Assembly (NCBI RefSeq): GCF_009711165.2
Contig: NZ_WMID02000010.1
Coordinates: 1 to 64,000 of the forward strand
Reading direction: 5' to 3'
DNA: 64,000 bases
DNA from: Flavobacterium sp. MC2016-06
Lineage (GTDB): Bacteria; Bacteroidota; Bacteroidia; Flavobacteriales; Flavobacteriaceae
Shown one piece after another: positions 36,815-46,892 of the stretch. Below the pieces are notes generated by a model that saw only the letters and a list, made by a program, of their open reading frames with translations, was not told the origin of the DNA and made no database searches. Position numbers and translations under genes: made by a program. Numbering within the stretch: the stretch's first letter is position 1; each line of letters opens with the position of its first letter.

Positions 36815-39484
36815 CTATTTCTTTATAAAACGTTTAACCGTTTTTGTACCATCTTTTGCAAAAACAACCAGATAAACACCCGTTCTTAAACGCGAAACAT
36901 CTAAACTGTTGTTATTAATTTTCTGCTCAGAAACGATTGCTCCTGTCTGCGCATCTACAATACTAATCTGCTGTCCGTTTGATGCTGCAGTAACATAAAG
37001 TGTGTTTTCTGCTGGACTTGGATATACGCTTAATTCTGTAACAGCTGGTTCTTCTTCTGTTACAACCGAAGCTGTTTTTGCCGATGCACCTGCAGCTACT
37101 TTCGTAATTTTTATCCAGTTGATATTCATTCCTGTATTCTGAATGTAAATACCAAAATTGTACGTTCCAGCATTTACGTTTACAGTCTGAGAAACAGTCT
37201 GCCAGTTTTGCCATCCTCCTGTATTTGGAATATCAACATTGCCTAAAACAATTGTACCTCCATTTAAGTCAGACGATAATTTACCGCCTGTTACAGCACT
37301 TGCAACTCTGTATTCAATTAAATAAGAACCTGTAGTTGGGAAATTAATACTGTTATACGCCATCCAGTCGCCTGTTTCGGTATAACCAACATCTGATCCT
37401 CCACCTGTATCTGTAGTAGCTTCAACTTGAATACCGCTCATTGACGAATAATCTTCGGCTTGAATTAAAACGGAAGTTTGAGCAACAGTAACCGGAATCA
37501 ATTTCCATTGTCCGCAAGTCTGGTTGTTATTGTCCCATTGCTGTACGTTTGCACCATTTGCTGTGCTTGCTCCTGCAACCTCAACAATTCTACCACTGTG
37601 ACGAGCCACAATTTTGTAAAACCCGTCACCAGTAGAAACTAACACAAATTGTTGGTTTGTAGTCGCATTGTATGGATATTGCTCTACATTGGCACCATTG
37701 GCTTTATTAAAATTATTAATGTCTAAAGAAAAGCCACTGTGGCTTGCAATGATTTTATACAATCCATCGCCTAAATGCGTGAAAGTAAATTTTTGATTTC
37801 CATTTGTATTCGGAGTTCCCTGTGCTACATTGGCTCCATTTGCTAAACTTGCATTCCAAACATCCATGTTTAGACCGCTATTTCTGTTTTGCAGATAGTA
37901 GGTAGCATTTCCTAAAGTTGTCGTTCCGTTAGCTAGAATACGAATAGACGTTACCTTATCATTCCAAGTGGTATTCAAACAAGCGTTATCAGAATTGATC
38001 ACTGTTGAAGTTCCTGTAAAATTATCGTCTTGATATAAAATCGCCTGAAAACCCTGAGTGATTTTAAGCGACGAAATATCATCGTTTAAAATTCCAAGTG
38101 TATTTAAACGTGCTAGATTATAATCTCCAATCGTTAATCCGCCTGAAAAACCTGTGTAATTACAATCTTTATAAACTGTAATTACATCTGTAGTTGCGGG
38201 CACAGAAGGAACTGTTCCTGCATAGCCGCCAAAGCTGGCAATTACTTTTGTTGGAGTTGCTGTATGCAGTGACGGCGATTGATCTGCAACGTCATCATAA
38301 GCAAAACCGTAAGCCAGATTGTCAACACTTATTCCTGGCAAATGCCAAAATTTAGAATAATGATTGGTTGGGTTTACTTGGTAGAATTTTGTTGCATCGT
38401 ACCAATTCTGCTGACCCGGATTTGTAGTCGTAACATTTACAACGTGTCTGTTGATTGCAGCCGTTAATTGCGCCTGAACTACAAGATCTAAATCTCCATC
38501 GACCAATCTTCGGTCTAGAACACCTTTTCCTTCTAGCGCTTCTTGTGTAGAAGGTCTGTATTGTACACGACCTGTACGCCCAACGAAACCGCCAGACTGA
38601 CCAACAACTTCAAGCTGTTCACCTATTACTCTTCCTTTAAAAACGCCTGCATCTCCTGCATAAAATATTAAATCTTCATTTTTATATTTATTCCAGATCG
38701 CGTCGATATACGATTTTAGATAATTGGCTTGTGCACCTACAGAAGTTCCTCCCGTTCCATCTGCAAAAGCTGGTGTTTTAGAAGGCGCTGTAATTTCGCC
38801 TGTTGCATCATTAACGCAGCCTTGAAATTCTGCTGGAACATTTGCCTTGAAAGCAACCACAATATCTGCGTGTTTTTTTAATTCACCTACACGTTTTTGA
38901 TAGCCGTTTGTACCAAATAATTCCAATCCCATTGGATATTTATAAGAATCAACTCTCGAAGGATTTCCGAAGAAACCGTATTGATTATTGGTCAATTCTA
39001 TGATTTCATACAAAATTCCCTGATTTGGATCTGTTGCATTTAACGGATTTGGCGAAGTATATCCAGACGGAGCTCCACTTGCACCAAAAAAGTAAAAATA
39101 CAACTGCTGTCCTTTAGCAATAAAAACCCTGCATCCTGCAATTTGTGGTAATGTGAAGGTTTTGTTTGGAATATCACTCAGTTTGGTAAAACAGTTAGCA
39201 TATTTTGAGTTTAATCCCGGGCCTGTATTCCCGCCAATTGTTGGACCTGTTACAGTATTATAAGAAGAATTCATTGGTAAAACCTGACTTGTTTTGGCAT
39301 CAACCCAAACGTGGTTTCCTGTAGTGTAATCTATACCAACAATGGCTACATAAAGCTCATTGTCATTAAAGGTAGAAGTATTATTGATAGTAAAAGGAAT
39401 TGGTCCTTGTCCATACATCAAATTTGAAAACACCAAGAAGAGTGTTATCAGAACAGAAATTCTTTTAAGTTTAATTTTCATCAT
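36815..39484 (-). CDS. T9SS-secreted GH64 beta-1,3-glucanase with crystallin, ricin and CBM6 modules
   Basis: The open frame begins at 39523, but the start is taken at ATG 39484 (or 39481), which gives a basic-hydrophobic signal peptide ending LMYGQ. GH64 domain (about 43-430 of the long frame) shows the thaumatin-like NNTSTFNDNELYVAIVG start, GPGLNSKYANCFTKLSDIP, YFYFFG and a late AYGFAYDDVADQSP. GH64 enzymes release laminaripentaose from beta-1,3-glucan. Then come a beta/gamma-crystallin module (446-532), ricin (541-676), CBM6 (686-809) and a T9SS sorting domain (830-902). It likely acts outside the cell on fungal-type glucan or laminarin. A CCCC leader lies 13 bp before the start. Confidence 0.9.
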   Translation of the reverse strand: MMKIKLKRISVLITLFLVFSNLMYGQGPIPFTINNTSTFNDNELYVAIVGIDYTTGNHVWVDAKTSQVLPMNSSYNTVTGPTIGGNTGPGLNSKYANCFTKLSDIPNKTFTLPQIAGCRVFIAKGQQLYFYFFGASGAPSGYTSPNPLNATDPNQGILYEIIELTNNQYGFFGNPSRVDSYKYPMGLELFGTNGYQKRVGELKKHADIVVAFKANVPAEFQGCVNDATGEITAPSKTPAFADGTGGTSVGAQANYLKSYIDAIWNKYKNEDLIFYAGDAGVFKGRVIGEQLEVVGQSGGFVGRTGRVQYRPSTQEALEGKGVLDRRLVDGDLDLVVQAQLTAAINRHVVNVTTTNPGQQNWYDATKFYQVNPTNHYSKFWHLPGISVDNLAYGFAYDDVADQSPSLHTATPTKVIASFGGYAGTVPSVPATTDVITVYKDCNYTGFSGGLTIGDYNLARLNTLGILNDDISSLKITQGFQAILYQDDNFTGTSTVINSDNACLNTTWNDKVTSIRILANGTTTLGNATYYLQNRNSGLNMDVWNASLANGANVAQGTPNTNGNQKFTFTHLGDGLYKIIASHSGFSLDINNFNKANGANVEQYPYNATTNQQFVLVSTGDGFYKIVARHSGRIVEVAGASTANGANVQQWDNNNQTCGQWKLIPVTVAQTSVLIQAEDYSSMSGIQVEATTDTGGGSDVGYTETGDWMAYNSINFPTTGSYLIEYRVASAVTGGKLSSDLNGGTIVLGNVDIPNTGGWQNWQTVSQTVNVNAGTYNFGIYIQNTGMNINWIKITKVAAGASAKTASVVTEEEPAVTELSVYPSPAENTLYVTAASNGQQISIVDAQTGAIVSEQKINNNSLDVSRLRTGVYLVVFAKDGTKTVKRFIKK

Positions 39485-39794
39485 ATCTAAAATTTTGGGG
39501 TTACATAAATGGATTAAAATCATAAAAAATCATTATTGTCCGATTAAATAAAATCTGCGTAAATCCGCGTTTTCGCGATAGCGAATCAGTATCATCAGTG
39601 TTCTATATGCTGCATTAAATTAATACACAGATGAAACAGATTTACTTCGTAAAGACGCTGATAAAAACGGATTTTTTACAATGATTTTATTTATCCGTCA
39701 GGCGTAATTATGGTGCTATCCTTTTAAATTTATTTCCAGACTATTAACTGAGAACATTATTTTAAATCAAACTACGCCCAACGGACTTTTATAC
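39485..39794. repeat. Intergenic region with TTCGCGATAGCGAA dyad
   Basis: The dyad TTTTCGCGATAGCGAATC near 39570 and flanking words such as ATCAGTGTTC and GATGAAACAGATTTACTTCG relate this gap to the element at 20385-20515. The promoter of the GH64 gene should lie here. Confidence 0.5.
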
Positions 39795-42700
39795 TTATTT
39801 CTTGATTAGCTTTTTGGTAAAGCTTTTTTGATCTGATTTAAAATTCAGAATATAAATTCCTTTCGGAAGCTGATTTACATCAATAATACTTTCGTCGGCT
39901 GTAGTATTAATGCGGCTTCTCAATACCAAATTGCCCGTTAAATCGTAAATCGTAACTTCTTTATTGGCTAATTTTCCTGATACCGAAATCTGAATATAAT
40001 TAGTCGCAGGATTTGGATAAATCGCTAAATCTGTTAATGCTGCTTCTGGCGTTTCTTCTACAACCGCTGCTTTTTTGGCTGTTGATGCAGTACCGTAAGC
40101 TTCAATTTCATACAATGAATATCCGTAAGGCGCTAAAGCTTTTGCTGTACATAAGATTCTAATGTATCTTCCTGTTCCGCTTACCGCTAAATCATCTGTT
40201 CCGCCGTCGCTTGCAGTTTGTGTGTTTACTGTTTTGCTTTCGGTAAAATTCAAGTCAGACGAAATTTGTACTTTATACTGAGTTGCAAAAGCAGCTTCCC
40301 ATTTTAAAACCACTCGGTTAATGTTGTAATTACTTCCTAAATCAACATAAATCCATTCTGTAGCGTTTGCAAAAGAACTTGCCCATCTTGTTGCCGTTCC
40401 ATCTCCATCGGTTGCTTTTCCTGCAGCAAGCGTAGGATTTTCTTCTGTAGAAGCTGTGGCTGTTTTTGCTAAAGCTAAATTGGCATTGGTGTTTGGCGTA
40501 ATATTTCTAACAATTACATCGCTGAAAACTCCAGTTCCTAAAGTTCCATTTGCATGAGAGGTTACAGCCAATCCTGCATAAATAGTAGTTCCCATTGCAA
40601 TTGTTCTTGCAGCTCCAACCTGAGTCCAAGTTGTTCCGTTATCCGAAGAATAAGACGTAAACACATTTCCTGTTCTTAGCAGACGAACCCATTTTGGAGC
40701 AGCTCCGCCAACGCCTTCAAAAATTGTAGTTCCAGATGTCGTGTCTCTAGACAGAAACTCGATTCCTGCTCCTGCACTTGCATCGGCCATAGCGTGTTTA
40801 GATGTTGGTGTAAGCGTTTCTCTAAACATTACTCCTGCTTTTGCGTAAGTGCTTGTATTGGTTAATGAATTTACTTTGGCAATAATTTCGGCATCACCAG
40901 TTATTGGCTGATTTACGTATTGAAATTGATCGCTAGATTCCCAAATATCAGCGCCAGATCCTTTTACAGTAAATATTCCGCCAGAATAAGTGGCTTCTCC
41001 AGCTGGCGTTACAGCGCCTAAATCTGTGCTTACCCACGGAGCTGGTAAAGTATTGGTCGGGTTTTCTGTAGAAACTAGATTGACACTTCTAATGTTATCA
41101 AAATAATAGGTGTTTCCAGAACTTGTTCCCGGTTCTAATAAGAAAACAAAACGATTTACTTCGCTGTCTAATGTTGATGCATCTGGTGCACTTGCGTAAG
41201 TAAAAATCAGCGTATGCCAAGTATTGGTTTGTTTTACAACAGCTTGATAAATACTATGTCTTCCCACAGGATAATTGGACGGAATTGACGCGCTGCTTTC
41301 TGCCTGCCATGAAATCACCGATCCAACGGGTGCAGAAGTATAGACATCCATTGCAAATTTTTTGGTACCGCTTTTAAAATCTCCAATATTGGTTATCGTA
41401 GAATTAAAAGAAAAATTATCGTATAACTCTGTTGCTTTTCTAACATATTTACCAACTGTTGATGACGTATTGATTCCTGTCGCGCTCGGATTTGGCGTAT
41501 TAGCAGTGTATGTTCCAATGGCATCTCTAAACGTAATATTGTGTATGGTTTGGTAATCTTCGTACACTACGCCTGCGGTATACGTATCTGGCAGTTTTGT
41601 TGTACCAATTCTAATATTATCAAAATAATAAGTGTCGCTGGTATAAGAACCCGAATTAAACAACAATACCAGTTGGTTTATCGCTAAGTTTGATGTTCCT
41701 GCATCTGGGCTTGAATTATAATAAAAAGTCAGCGTTTCCCATTGATTTTGTTTGGTGGTGATTGCTACATAATTACTGTTTCTTCCTGTTGGGAAATTGG
41801 CTGGAAGTGACGTTGCGCTATTTTCTAAATTCAAACTTACCACTGTACCAATTGGCGCAGAAGTATACACATCGATCATTATTTTGTTGGTTTGATTTTT
41901 TAATAAACCAGCATCTTCAATCGTGCTTTGTGTGTTGAAAAACAATACATCATATTGTTCGGTTACGTTTCTTACGTACTTTGCCACATTCGCGGAAGCG
42001 TTAACAGTATTAGAACCTGGATTGGCAACAACAGTATACGTTCCTGTAGTTGTTCCTTTAATGATTTTATTAATTCCGTCATAATTCTGTAAAACATCAG
42101 TTGCAATAATTGGTTTTTCGGGCGCTGCTTTTGTCAATAGATTATCAAAATAATAGGTTGCGCCAGAATTAGAATTAGATTCAAAAAGAAAGACTACATT
42201 ATTAATAGACAATGCACTTGTATTGGCATCGATTACTTTTTCGAATTCAAATTCTATAGTTTCCCATTTGTTTTGAACTGTCGTTGTGGCTTTGTAACCG
42301 CTGTGTCTTCCTGACGGAAAATTGGTTGCGGTTGTTACCAAACTGTTTTCTAACTGCATGGATATTTTAGTTCCTACAGGTGCTGAAGTATAAATATCAA
42401 AAGAGAGTTTTTTTCTTCCGTACACATAATCATTAGCATTTGTAATGGTTACGTTTTTGATGTTCAACACATCATATAATTCAGAAGAATTACGAACATA
42501 TTTCCCCACCAAAGCAGAGGTATTGATTCCTGTTGCCGAAGGATTTGCAACGGCTTCGGTTAAAACTCCTGTTTTTAATGGATACAGAACATTTCTGTTG
42601 GTTTGAAAATCTTCGTGTATTTTTTCTACTGGAAGCGGCACTTCGGTCGTAACAGCCAATTTATAGGTTGTGGTAGTGCAACCCGAAACTGTTGCTGCAA

Positions 42701-43757
42701 CCGAAACATCTCCGCCTGTAGTTCCCCAATTTACGGTAATTGTATTGGTTCCTTGTCCAGAAGTAATGGTCGCGCCAGCTGGAACAGTCCAATTGTAAGC
42801 TGCGCCGGCAATCGTATTTACAGAATACGTTTTGCCTGTTTCGTTGTTGTATACTTTGGCATCGCCCGTTACGCCGTATGTAAAACTTCCGTCGTACACA
42901 CGAACGTAATCTACTTGCAGTTTTGCTGGAAAATCTCCCGGAATAGGCTCCACTCCTGCTCCGTTTACACTTGTATAAGGTGTTCCTGCACTTCCAACAG
43001 CAAGATTTAGAATAATATAAAAATTATTATCGTTAAAAGGCCATCCGCCGTTTACTGTAGTATTTGGTGTTGCCGTATGAAATAAATTGCCATCTATAAA
43101 CCACTTAATTATGTTTGGTCCCCACTCGACCGCATAAACGTGAAATTCTGTAGATAAATCGGTTGGCGAAGCATAACTTCTGCCTGTATAATGGTAACCA
43201 CCTCCGTCATAATGAATTGTGCCGTCTATAGACTGAGGATTTCGGTGTTTGGCTTCCATAATATCAATTTCGCCTGTGTACGGCCAATTTGATACGCCCG
43301 CAGGAAGCATCCAGAAAGCAGGCCATGCACCCATTCCAGAAGATAACTTCATACGTGCTTCAACACGTCCGTATTTCAGAGAATATTTCCCTTCAGTTGT
43401 CAATTTTGCAGACGAATACGGTTGCTGCGGATACGCCGCATTTGGATCGTATTTGGCTTGAATATTCAAATAACTGTTTGTTCCTTCTTTTACAATTGTT
43501 GCTTGATTGGGATCGTAACGTTCTGCTTCGCCATTTCCGAAACCGCAAAGTGACGGACAGCCGTTTCCAGAAATACTCTGCCATTTTGTGGCATCAATTG
43601 TAGTTCCGTTAAATTCATCAGACCAAACTAGTGTATTACATTGTGCATGCAATTTTAGAAAAGGTGCTAACAACACAATGGTCGTTACCAAAAGCTTCCT
43701 TAAAAATTTGTAATTACTTTTCGGTGGTTGGCCGAAGAAAGAGTCTTTTTGATACAT
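39795..43757 (-). CDS. T9SS-secreted multimodular GH16 beta-glucanase
   Basis: A 1320-residue protein. After a signal peptide (about 15-38) the GH16 domain (42-291) carries GEIDIMEAKH with expected nucleophile E163 and acid/base E168, the laminarinase-type signature. A PKD/Ig-like domain (about 295-372) is followed by three homologous modules of about 165 residues (378-545, 550-717, 728-893), each with VGKYVRN-like and TYYFDN motifs, which I cannot assign to a named family. A DUF1349/LamG-like domain (905-1088), an F5/8 type C (CBM32-like) domain (1092-1223) and a T9SS sorting domain (1245-1320) complete it. Predicted endo-beta-1,3-glucanase. It is directly downstream of the regulator gene. 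Confidence 0.9.
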   Translation of the reverse strand: MYQKDSFFGQPPKSNYKFLRKLLVTTIVLLAPFLKLHAQCNTLVWSDEFNGTTIDATKWQSISGNGCPSLCGFGNGEAERYDPNQATIVKEGTNSYLNIQAKYDPNAAYPQQPYSSAKLTTEGKYSLKYGRVEARMKLSSGMGAWPAFWMLPAGVSNWPYTGEIDIMEAKHRNPQSIDGTIHYDGGGYHYTGRSYASPTDLSTEFHVYAVEWGPNIIKWFIDGNLFHTATPNTTVNGGWPFNDNNFYIILNLAVGSAGTPYTSVNGAGVEPIPGDFPAKLQVDYVRVYDGSFTYGVTGDAKVYNNETGKTYSVNTIAGAAYNWTVPAGATITSGQGTNTITVNWGTTGGDVSVAATVSGCTTTTYKLAVTTEVPLPVEKIHEDFQTNRNVLYPLKTGVLTEAVANPSATGINTSALVGKYVRNSSELYDVLNIKNVTITNANDYVYGRKKLSFDIYTSAPVGTKISMQLENSLVTTATNFPSGRHSGYKATTTVQNKWETIEFEFEKVIDANTSALSINNVVFLFESNSNSGATYYFDNLLTKAAPEKPIIATDVLQNYDGINKIIKGTTTGTYTVVANPGSNTVNASANVAKYVRNVTEQYDVLFFNTQSTIEDAGLLKNQTNKIMIDVYTSAPIGTVVSLNLENSATSLPANFPTGRNSNYVAITTKQNQWETLTFYYNSSPDAGTSNLAINQLVLLFNSGSYTSDTYYFDNIRIGTTKLPDTYTAGVVYEDYQTIHNITFRDAIGTYTANTPNPSATGINTSSTVGKYVRKATELYDNFSFNSTITNIGDFKSGTKKFAMDVYTSAPVGSVISWQAESSASIPSNYPVGRHSIYQAVVKQTNTWHTLIFTYASAPDASTLDSEVNRFVFLLEPGTSSGNTYYFDNIRSVNLVSTENPTNTLPAPWVSTDLGAVTPAGEATYSGGIFTVKGSGADIWESSDQFQYVNQPITGDAEIIAKVNSLTNTSTYAKAGVMFRETLTPTSKHAMADASAGAGIEFLSRDTTSGTTIFEGVGGAAPKWVRLLRTGNVFTSYSSDNGTTWTQVGAARTIAMGTTIYAGLAVTSHANGTLGTGVFSDVIVRNITPNTNANLALAKTATASTEENPTLAAGKATDGDGTATRWASSFANATEWIYVDLGSNYNINRVVLKWEAAFATQYKVQISSDLNFTESKTVNTQTASDGGTDDLAVSGTGRYIRILCTAKALAPYGYSLYEIEAYGTASTAKKAAVVEETPEAALTDLAIYPNPATNYIQISVSGKLANKEVTIYDLTGNLVLRSRINTTADESIIDVNQLPKGIYILNFKSDQKSFTKKLIKK

Positions 43758-43889
43758 TTTTTTGTTTTTTTTAGTTAGTAAAGATTATTAACTTAATAAA
43801 AAGTCAATTTGTAAAAAACTGACAGCCTATTTTATTAATACTGCACAATATTAACACTTTAACAAGGTAAGACTCTAATTTGGCGGTAC

Positions 43890-43950
43890 GGTTTGACTAC
43901 GGTACTCGTAAAATAAATGTAGTAAATAGCCCTCAAATACCGTAAATCTA
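43890..43950 (-). promoter_or_regulatory. Candidate operator region upstream of the GH16 gene
   Basis: The 219-bp gap contains repeated TACCGT words (minus strand TACCGTAG and CCGTACCG) and inverted TTTACGGTA within about 60 bp, about 140-190 bp before the GH16 start. These are possible sites for the upstream propeller/LuxR-type regulator. No binding evidence beyond the repeats. Confidence 0.3.
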
Positions 43951-43976
43951 CTTAGGATTATACTTATAATAGAAAA

Positions 43977-46892
43977 TCAAAAATTAAGGATAAATTCAGT
44001 GATATTGGCATCTGACGGCAGTTGCATTTTTTTTCTAATGCGGTATCTGGTGTCTTCAACGCCTCGTACGGAGATCCCCAAAAGCGGCGCAATCTCTTTG
44101 GTGTTAAAATTCATTCGCAGATAAGCACATAAACGCATATCGCGCGGCGTTAATTCTGGAAAAGCAGCTTTAAGACGCTGCATAAAATTATCATGAAGCT
44201 GATTAAAAATTTCTTCAAACTCATTCCAATGTTTATCGCCTTGAAGTTCGTGATCGATAATACGGTTGATTTTGGTGAGCAGTGTAAAATTTACTCCGTT
44301 ATCGTTTTCTTTTTTAATCTGCGTAATAAGTTCTTTTATACCCAGTAAAATTTCATTTAAGTGAATAAGATTTACGGTATTGGAAGCTACTTTTGCATTT
44401 TTTATATTGATTGTTGCTTCGAGATTTTCCCGAATTATATTCATATTCTCTTGTTCTAACTGAATTTTCTGTTCTTTGAAAATAGCACGGGTCAATAAAA
44501 GTTCTTTTTCTTGATGAAGAATCAACTGCTGGTGTTTGCGCTCGTTTATTTGCTGCTGGTATTTTATAATGGAATAAATTAGAAACATAAAAAGTAATCC
44601 GTACAATAAAAATGCCCAAGTTGTTCTGTACCAAGGCGGTAGAATTTCGAATTTAAAAACGGCTTCTTCGCTTACTTTATCGTAGATATTTTTGGCTCTA
44701 ACATGAAAAACATATTCATTTTCGGGCAGATTGGTATATTCTTTTTCGGTCTGCAGACTGCAATCGGACCATTTTGGGTCAAAACCTTCCAGCCAATATT
44801 CGTATTCGGTACCGTCTGCATCATCGTACCAAAGTGAAGCAAATGAAAAATGAAGTGCATTATTGGCATAAGGCAAAACTACCTTGAGTGTTTCGTTTGC
44901 TGGTTTTGTTTTAATAACATCATATCGGCTTGAAAACAGTAAACTGTCTTTGGGCAGAATGCATTTCACCTCAGAAATAACAGCTTTGTATTTAGATTGA
45001 TACGTTTTGTTTTTATTGCTGTTATAATGAATTAATCCGTCTTGAGTTCCAAAAAAGACATCGCCATCAGAAGTAGTTTGAATATTTTCGAAACCCGGAA
45101 CATATAAATACCTTAATTTCCTGAAAGCCAATTCTTCTTTATGAAAAGTACCATTTTCTTTTGGAGTTATTTTTCCTGTATTTTCACCCGAAACATACCA
45201 GATATTGTTTTTATTGTCTGATTTTAATAATCGAATATGACTGTCCATTCCGAGGTATTTCTCGAAAACAGGATCGGGAATCATTCTTTTTGAAATTGGG
45301 TTTTGTTTGTAAACGCCTTTTGTGCTTCCAAAAAGAATCTGCTCTTTTATTTTAAAAGTATTTAAAAACAAACTCGACGGAAAACCATCTTTTTGATTGT
45401 AAAACTGCATACTTGCAACAGTGTCAAAGGTTTCGTTAAGTCGAATTTTAAAAATGCCTTTATAGCCGTGTGCAATCCAGATATTTTCGTCTTTATCTAC
45501 CGAAATTACACGGCTGCTTTCATCAAATCCTTTTATTTTTTGTTGAAAAACCCACGAATTATTACTTTTTTTAAGCAGATACAAACCAGAGTAACCACCA
45601 ACTAATAATACATCGGGATGATTTGTGAGGGTAACGCCCTGCCAAGCGCCATCGGTTTTGGCGATCAATTGTGCCGAATTGCCTTTTATTTCGAAGATTC
45701 CATTCTTTTCAAAAGCCAAAAGCACATTATCATAAATGCCAATATTCCAAACGTTTTCAGACATACCGCTGATGTATTGATAATGTACATTTTCTTGTTT
45801 ACCGCTTTTGTAAGCTTCCCAATCCAGCCAAAACAAACCGTTGTCTGTCGCGATGTACAATTTATTTTGATAAATCTGACTGCAGTATATTTTAGTTTCA
45901 GAACTACTGCTTCCCGCAATTTTAGACAATGGCGACGAAATCTGAATGAGGGAAATGCCTTCTTTTAAAGTGACCCACAAATTGTCTTCTTTATCTACTT
46001 TAAGATTGGTGACATAATCATTCTGTAAACCAATCTGCTTGTTGATATGCTGAATCAAACGCCCTGCTCCGTCAATAATAACCAATCCCGTTTGGCGTGT
46101 TCCGATAGCAAAATAACCGTCGGAAAGTGAAATCGCAACTGTAATCTGGTTTTCTTTAAGAAGATTATCTACTTCGGTTACAAACGGTTTCAGTTCTCCA
46201 TCTTTATAAACAAACAGCCCTTTCTTTTGAGTTAAAATGATGAGTCCTTCTTTGGTTTGAAATATTTGCCTGGTATTTAATCCCAGAAATTTTTCACTCC
46301 CTTTTATTGGTGTTAAAACTCCGTTTTTTAATTTCGTGAGTCCTTTTACATTATCAGAAACATAAATCTCTTTGTTGACTTCCAAAAACTCGTCAAACTT
46401 TACATTGGTATTTATGACTTTGATTTTGTTATTTTTATAAATGAATATCGCTTCATTCGAAAAAAAAACAACTTCTTTATCTCGAATAACGGTATGCAAA
46501 ACGTCTCCAAAATTTCTAGATGCCGAAGGAATGAGTTTTACTAACGATGTATAACTATATTGTCCGTTTGGCAATTGAATCGAAAATCCAAAATCACCTT
46601 GAGCGCCAATATAAATTTTATCGGTTTTATCAATCGCAAGCGAACGAATCATGCTTTTATTTTCGGGCTGTGTTACAATGCTCCAGCGTACACCGTCGAA
46701 CTGCATTAAACCAAAATGATTGGCAAAAAACATCATTCCCTGAGAGTTTTGCAGAACATCCCAGTTCTCTGAGGCTGCTTTATAGGTTTTGGGATTATAA
46801 TTGGTAATAAAAGGAACGCCTATCTTTTTTATTTGTGCGTTGACCGAAATTATAAATAATAGTAACAGAAATCTAATGGTAAATTTTATCAT
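43977..46892 (-). CDS. Membrane-bound propeller/Y_Y_Y regulator with LuxR-type HTH
   Basis: A 971-residue sensor-regulator. A signal peptide (1-19) leads into beta-propeller repeats (about 30-640), then a Y_Y_Y domain (about 670-745), a transmembrane helix (about 752-775), a coiled-coil cytoplasmic linker (about 778-880) and a C-terminal LuxR-type helix-turn-helix (about 914-971: LTPRDMRLCAYLRMNFNTKE start, GVEDTRYRIRKK recognition helix region). It resembles SusR-type and other triple-Y regulators that sense oligosaccharides in the periplasm and bind DNA directly without a phosphorelay. It is the natural regulator for the downstream GH16/GH64/GH18/protease series. A CCCC leader lies 33 bp before the ATG. 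Confidence 0.88.
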   Translation of the reverse strand: MIKFTIRFLLLLFIISVNAQIKKIGVPFITNYNPKTYKAASENWDVLQNSQGMMFFANHFGLMQFDGVRWSIVTQPENKSMIRSLAIDKTDKIYIGAQGDFGFSIQLPNGQYSYTSLVKLIPSASRNFGDVLHTVIRDKEVVFFSNEAIFIYKNNKIKVINTNVKFDEFLEVNKEIYVSDNVKGLTKLKNGVLTPIKGSEKFLGLNTRQIFQTKEGLIILTQKKGLFVYKDGELKPFVTEVDNLLKENQITVAISLSDGYFAIGTRQTGLVIIDGAGRLIQHINKQIGLQNDYVTNLKVDKEDNLWVTLKEGISLIQISSPLSKIAGSSSSETKIYCSQIYQNKLYIATDNGLFWLDWEAYKSGKQENVHYQYISGMSENVWNIGIYDNVLLAFEKNGIFEIKGNSAQLIAKTDGAWQGVTLTNHPDVLLVGGYSGLYLLKKSNNSWVFQQKIKGFDESSRVISVDKDENIWIAHGYKGIFKIRLNETFDTVASMQFYNQKDGFPSSLFLNTFKIKEQILFGSTKGVYKQNPISKRMIPDPVFEKYLGMDSHIRLLKSDNKNNIWYVSGENTGKITPKENGTFHKEELAFRKLRYLYVPGFENIQTTSDGDVFFGTQDGLIHYNSNKNKTYQSKYKAVISEVKCILPKDSLLFSSRYDVIKTKPANETLKVVLPYANNALHFSFASLWYDDADGTEYEYWLEGFDPKWSDCSLQTEKEYTNLPENEYVFHVRAKNIYDKVSEEAVFKFEILPPWYRTTWAFLLYGLLFMFLIYSIIKYQQQINERKHQQLILHQEKELLLTRAIFKEQKIQLEQENMNIIRENLEATINIKNAKVASNTVNLIHLNEILLGIKELITQIKKENDNGVNFTLLTKINRIIDHELQGDKHWNEFEEIFNQLHDNFMQRLKAAFPELTPRDMRLCAYLRMNFNTKEIAPLLGISVRGVEDTRYRIRKKMQLPSDANITEFILNF

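Noticed and set aside
42603..43603. Plus-strand ORFs of 70-135 codons opposite the GH16 gene
   Set aside because: They are antisense to a long gene with clear domains, have no start context and low-complexity, Cys-rich composition typical of shadow frames.
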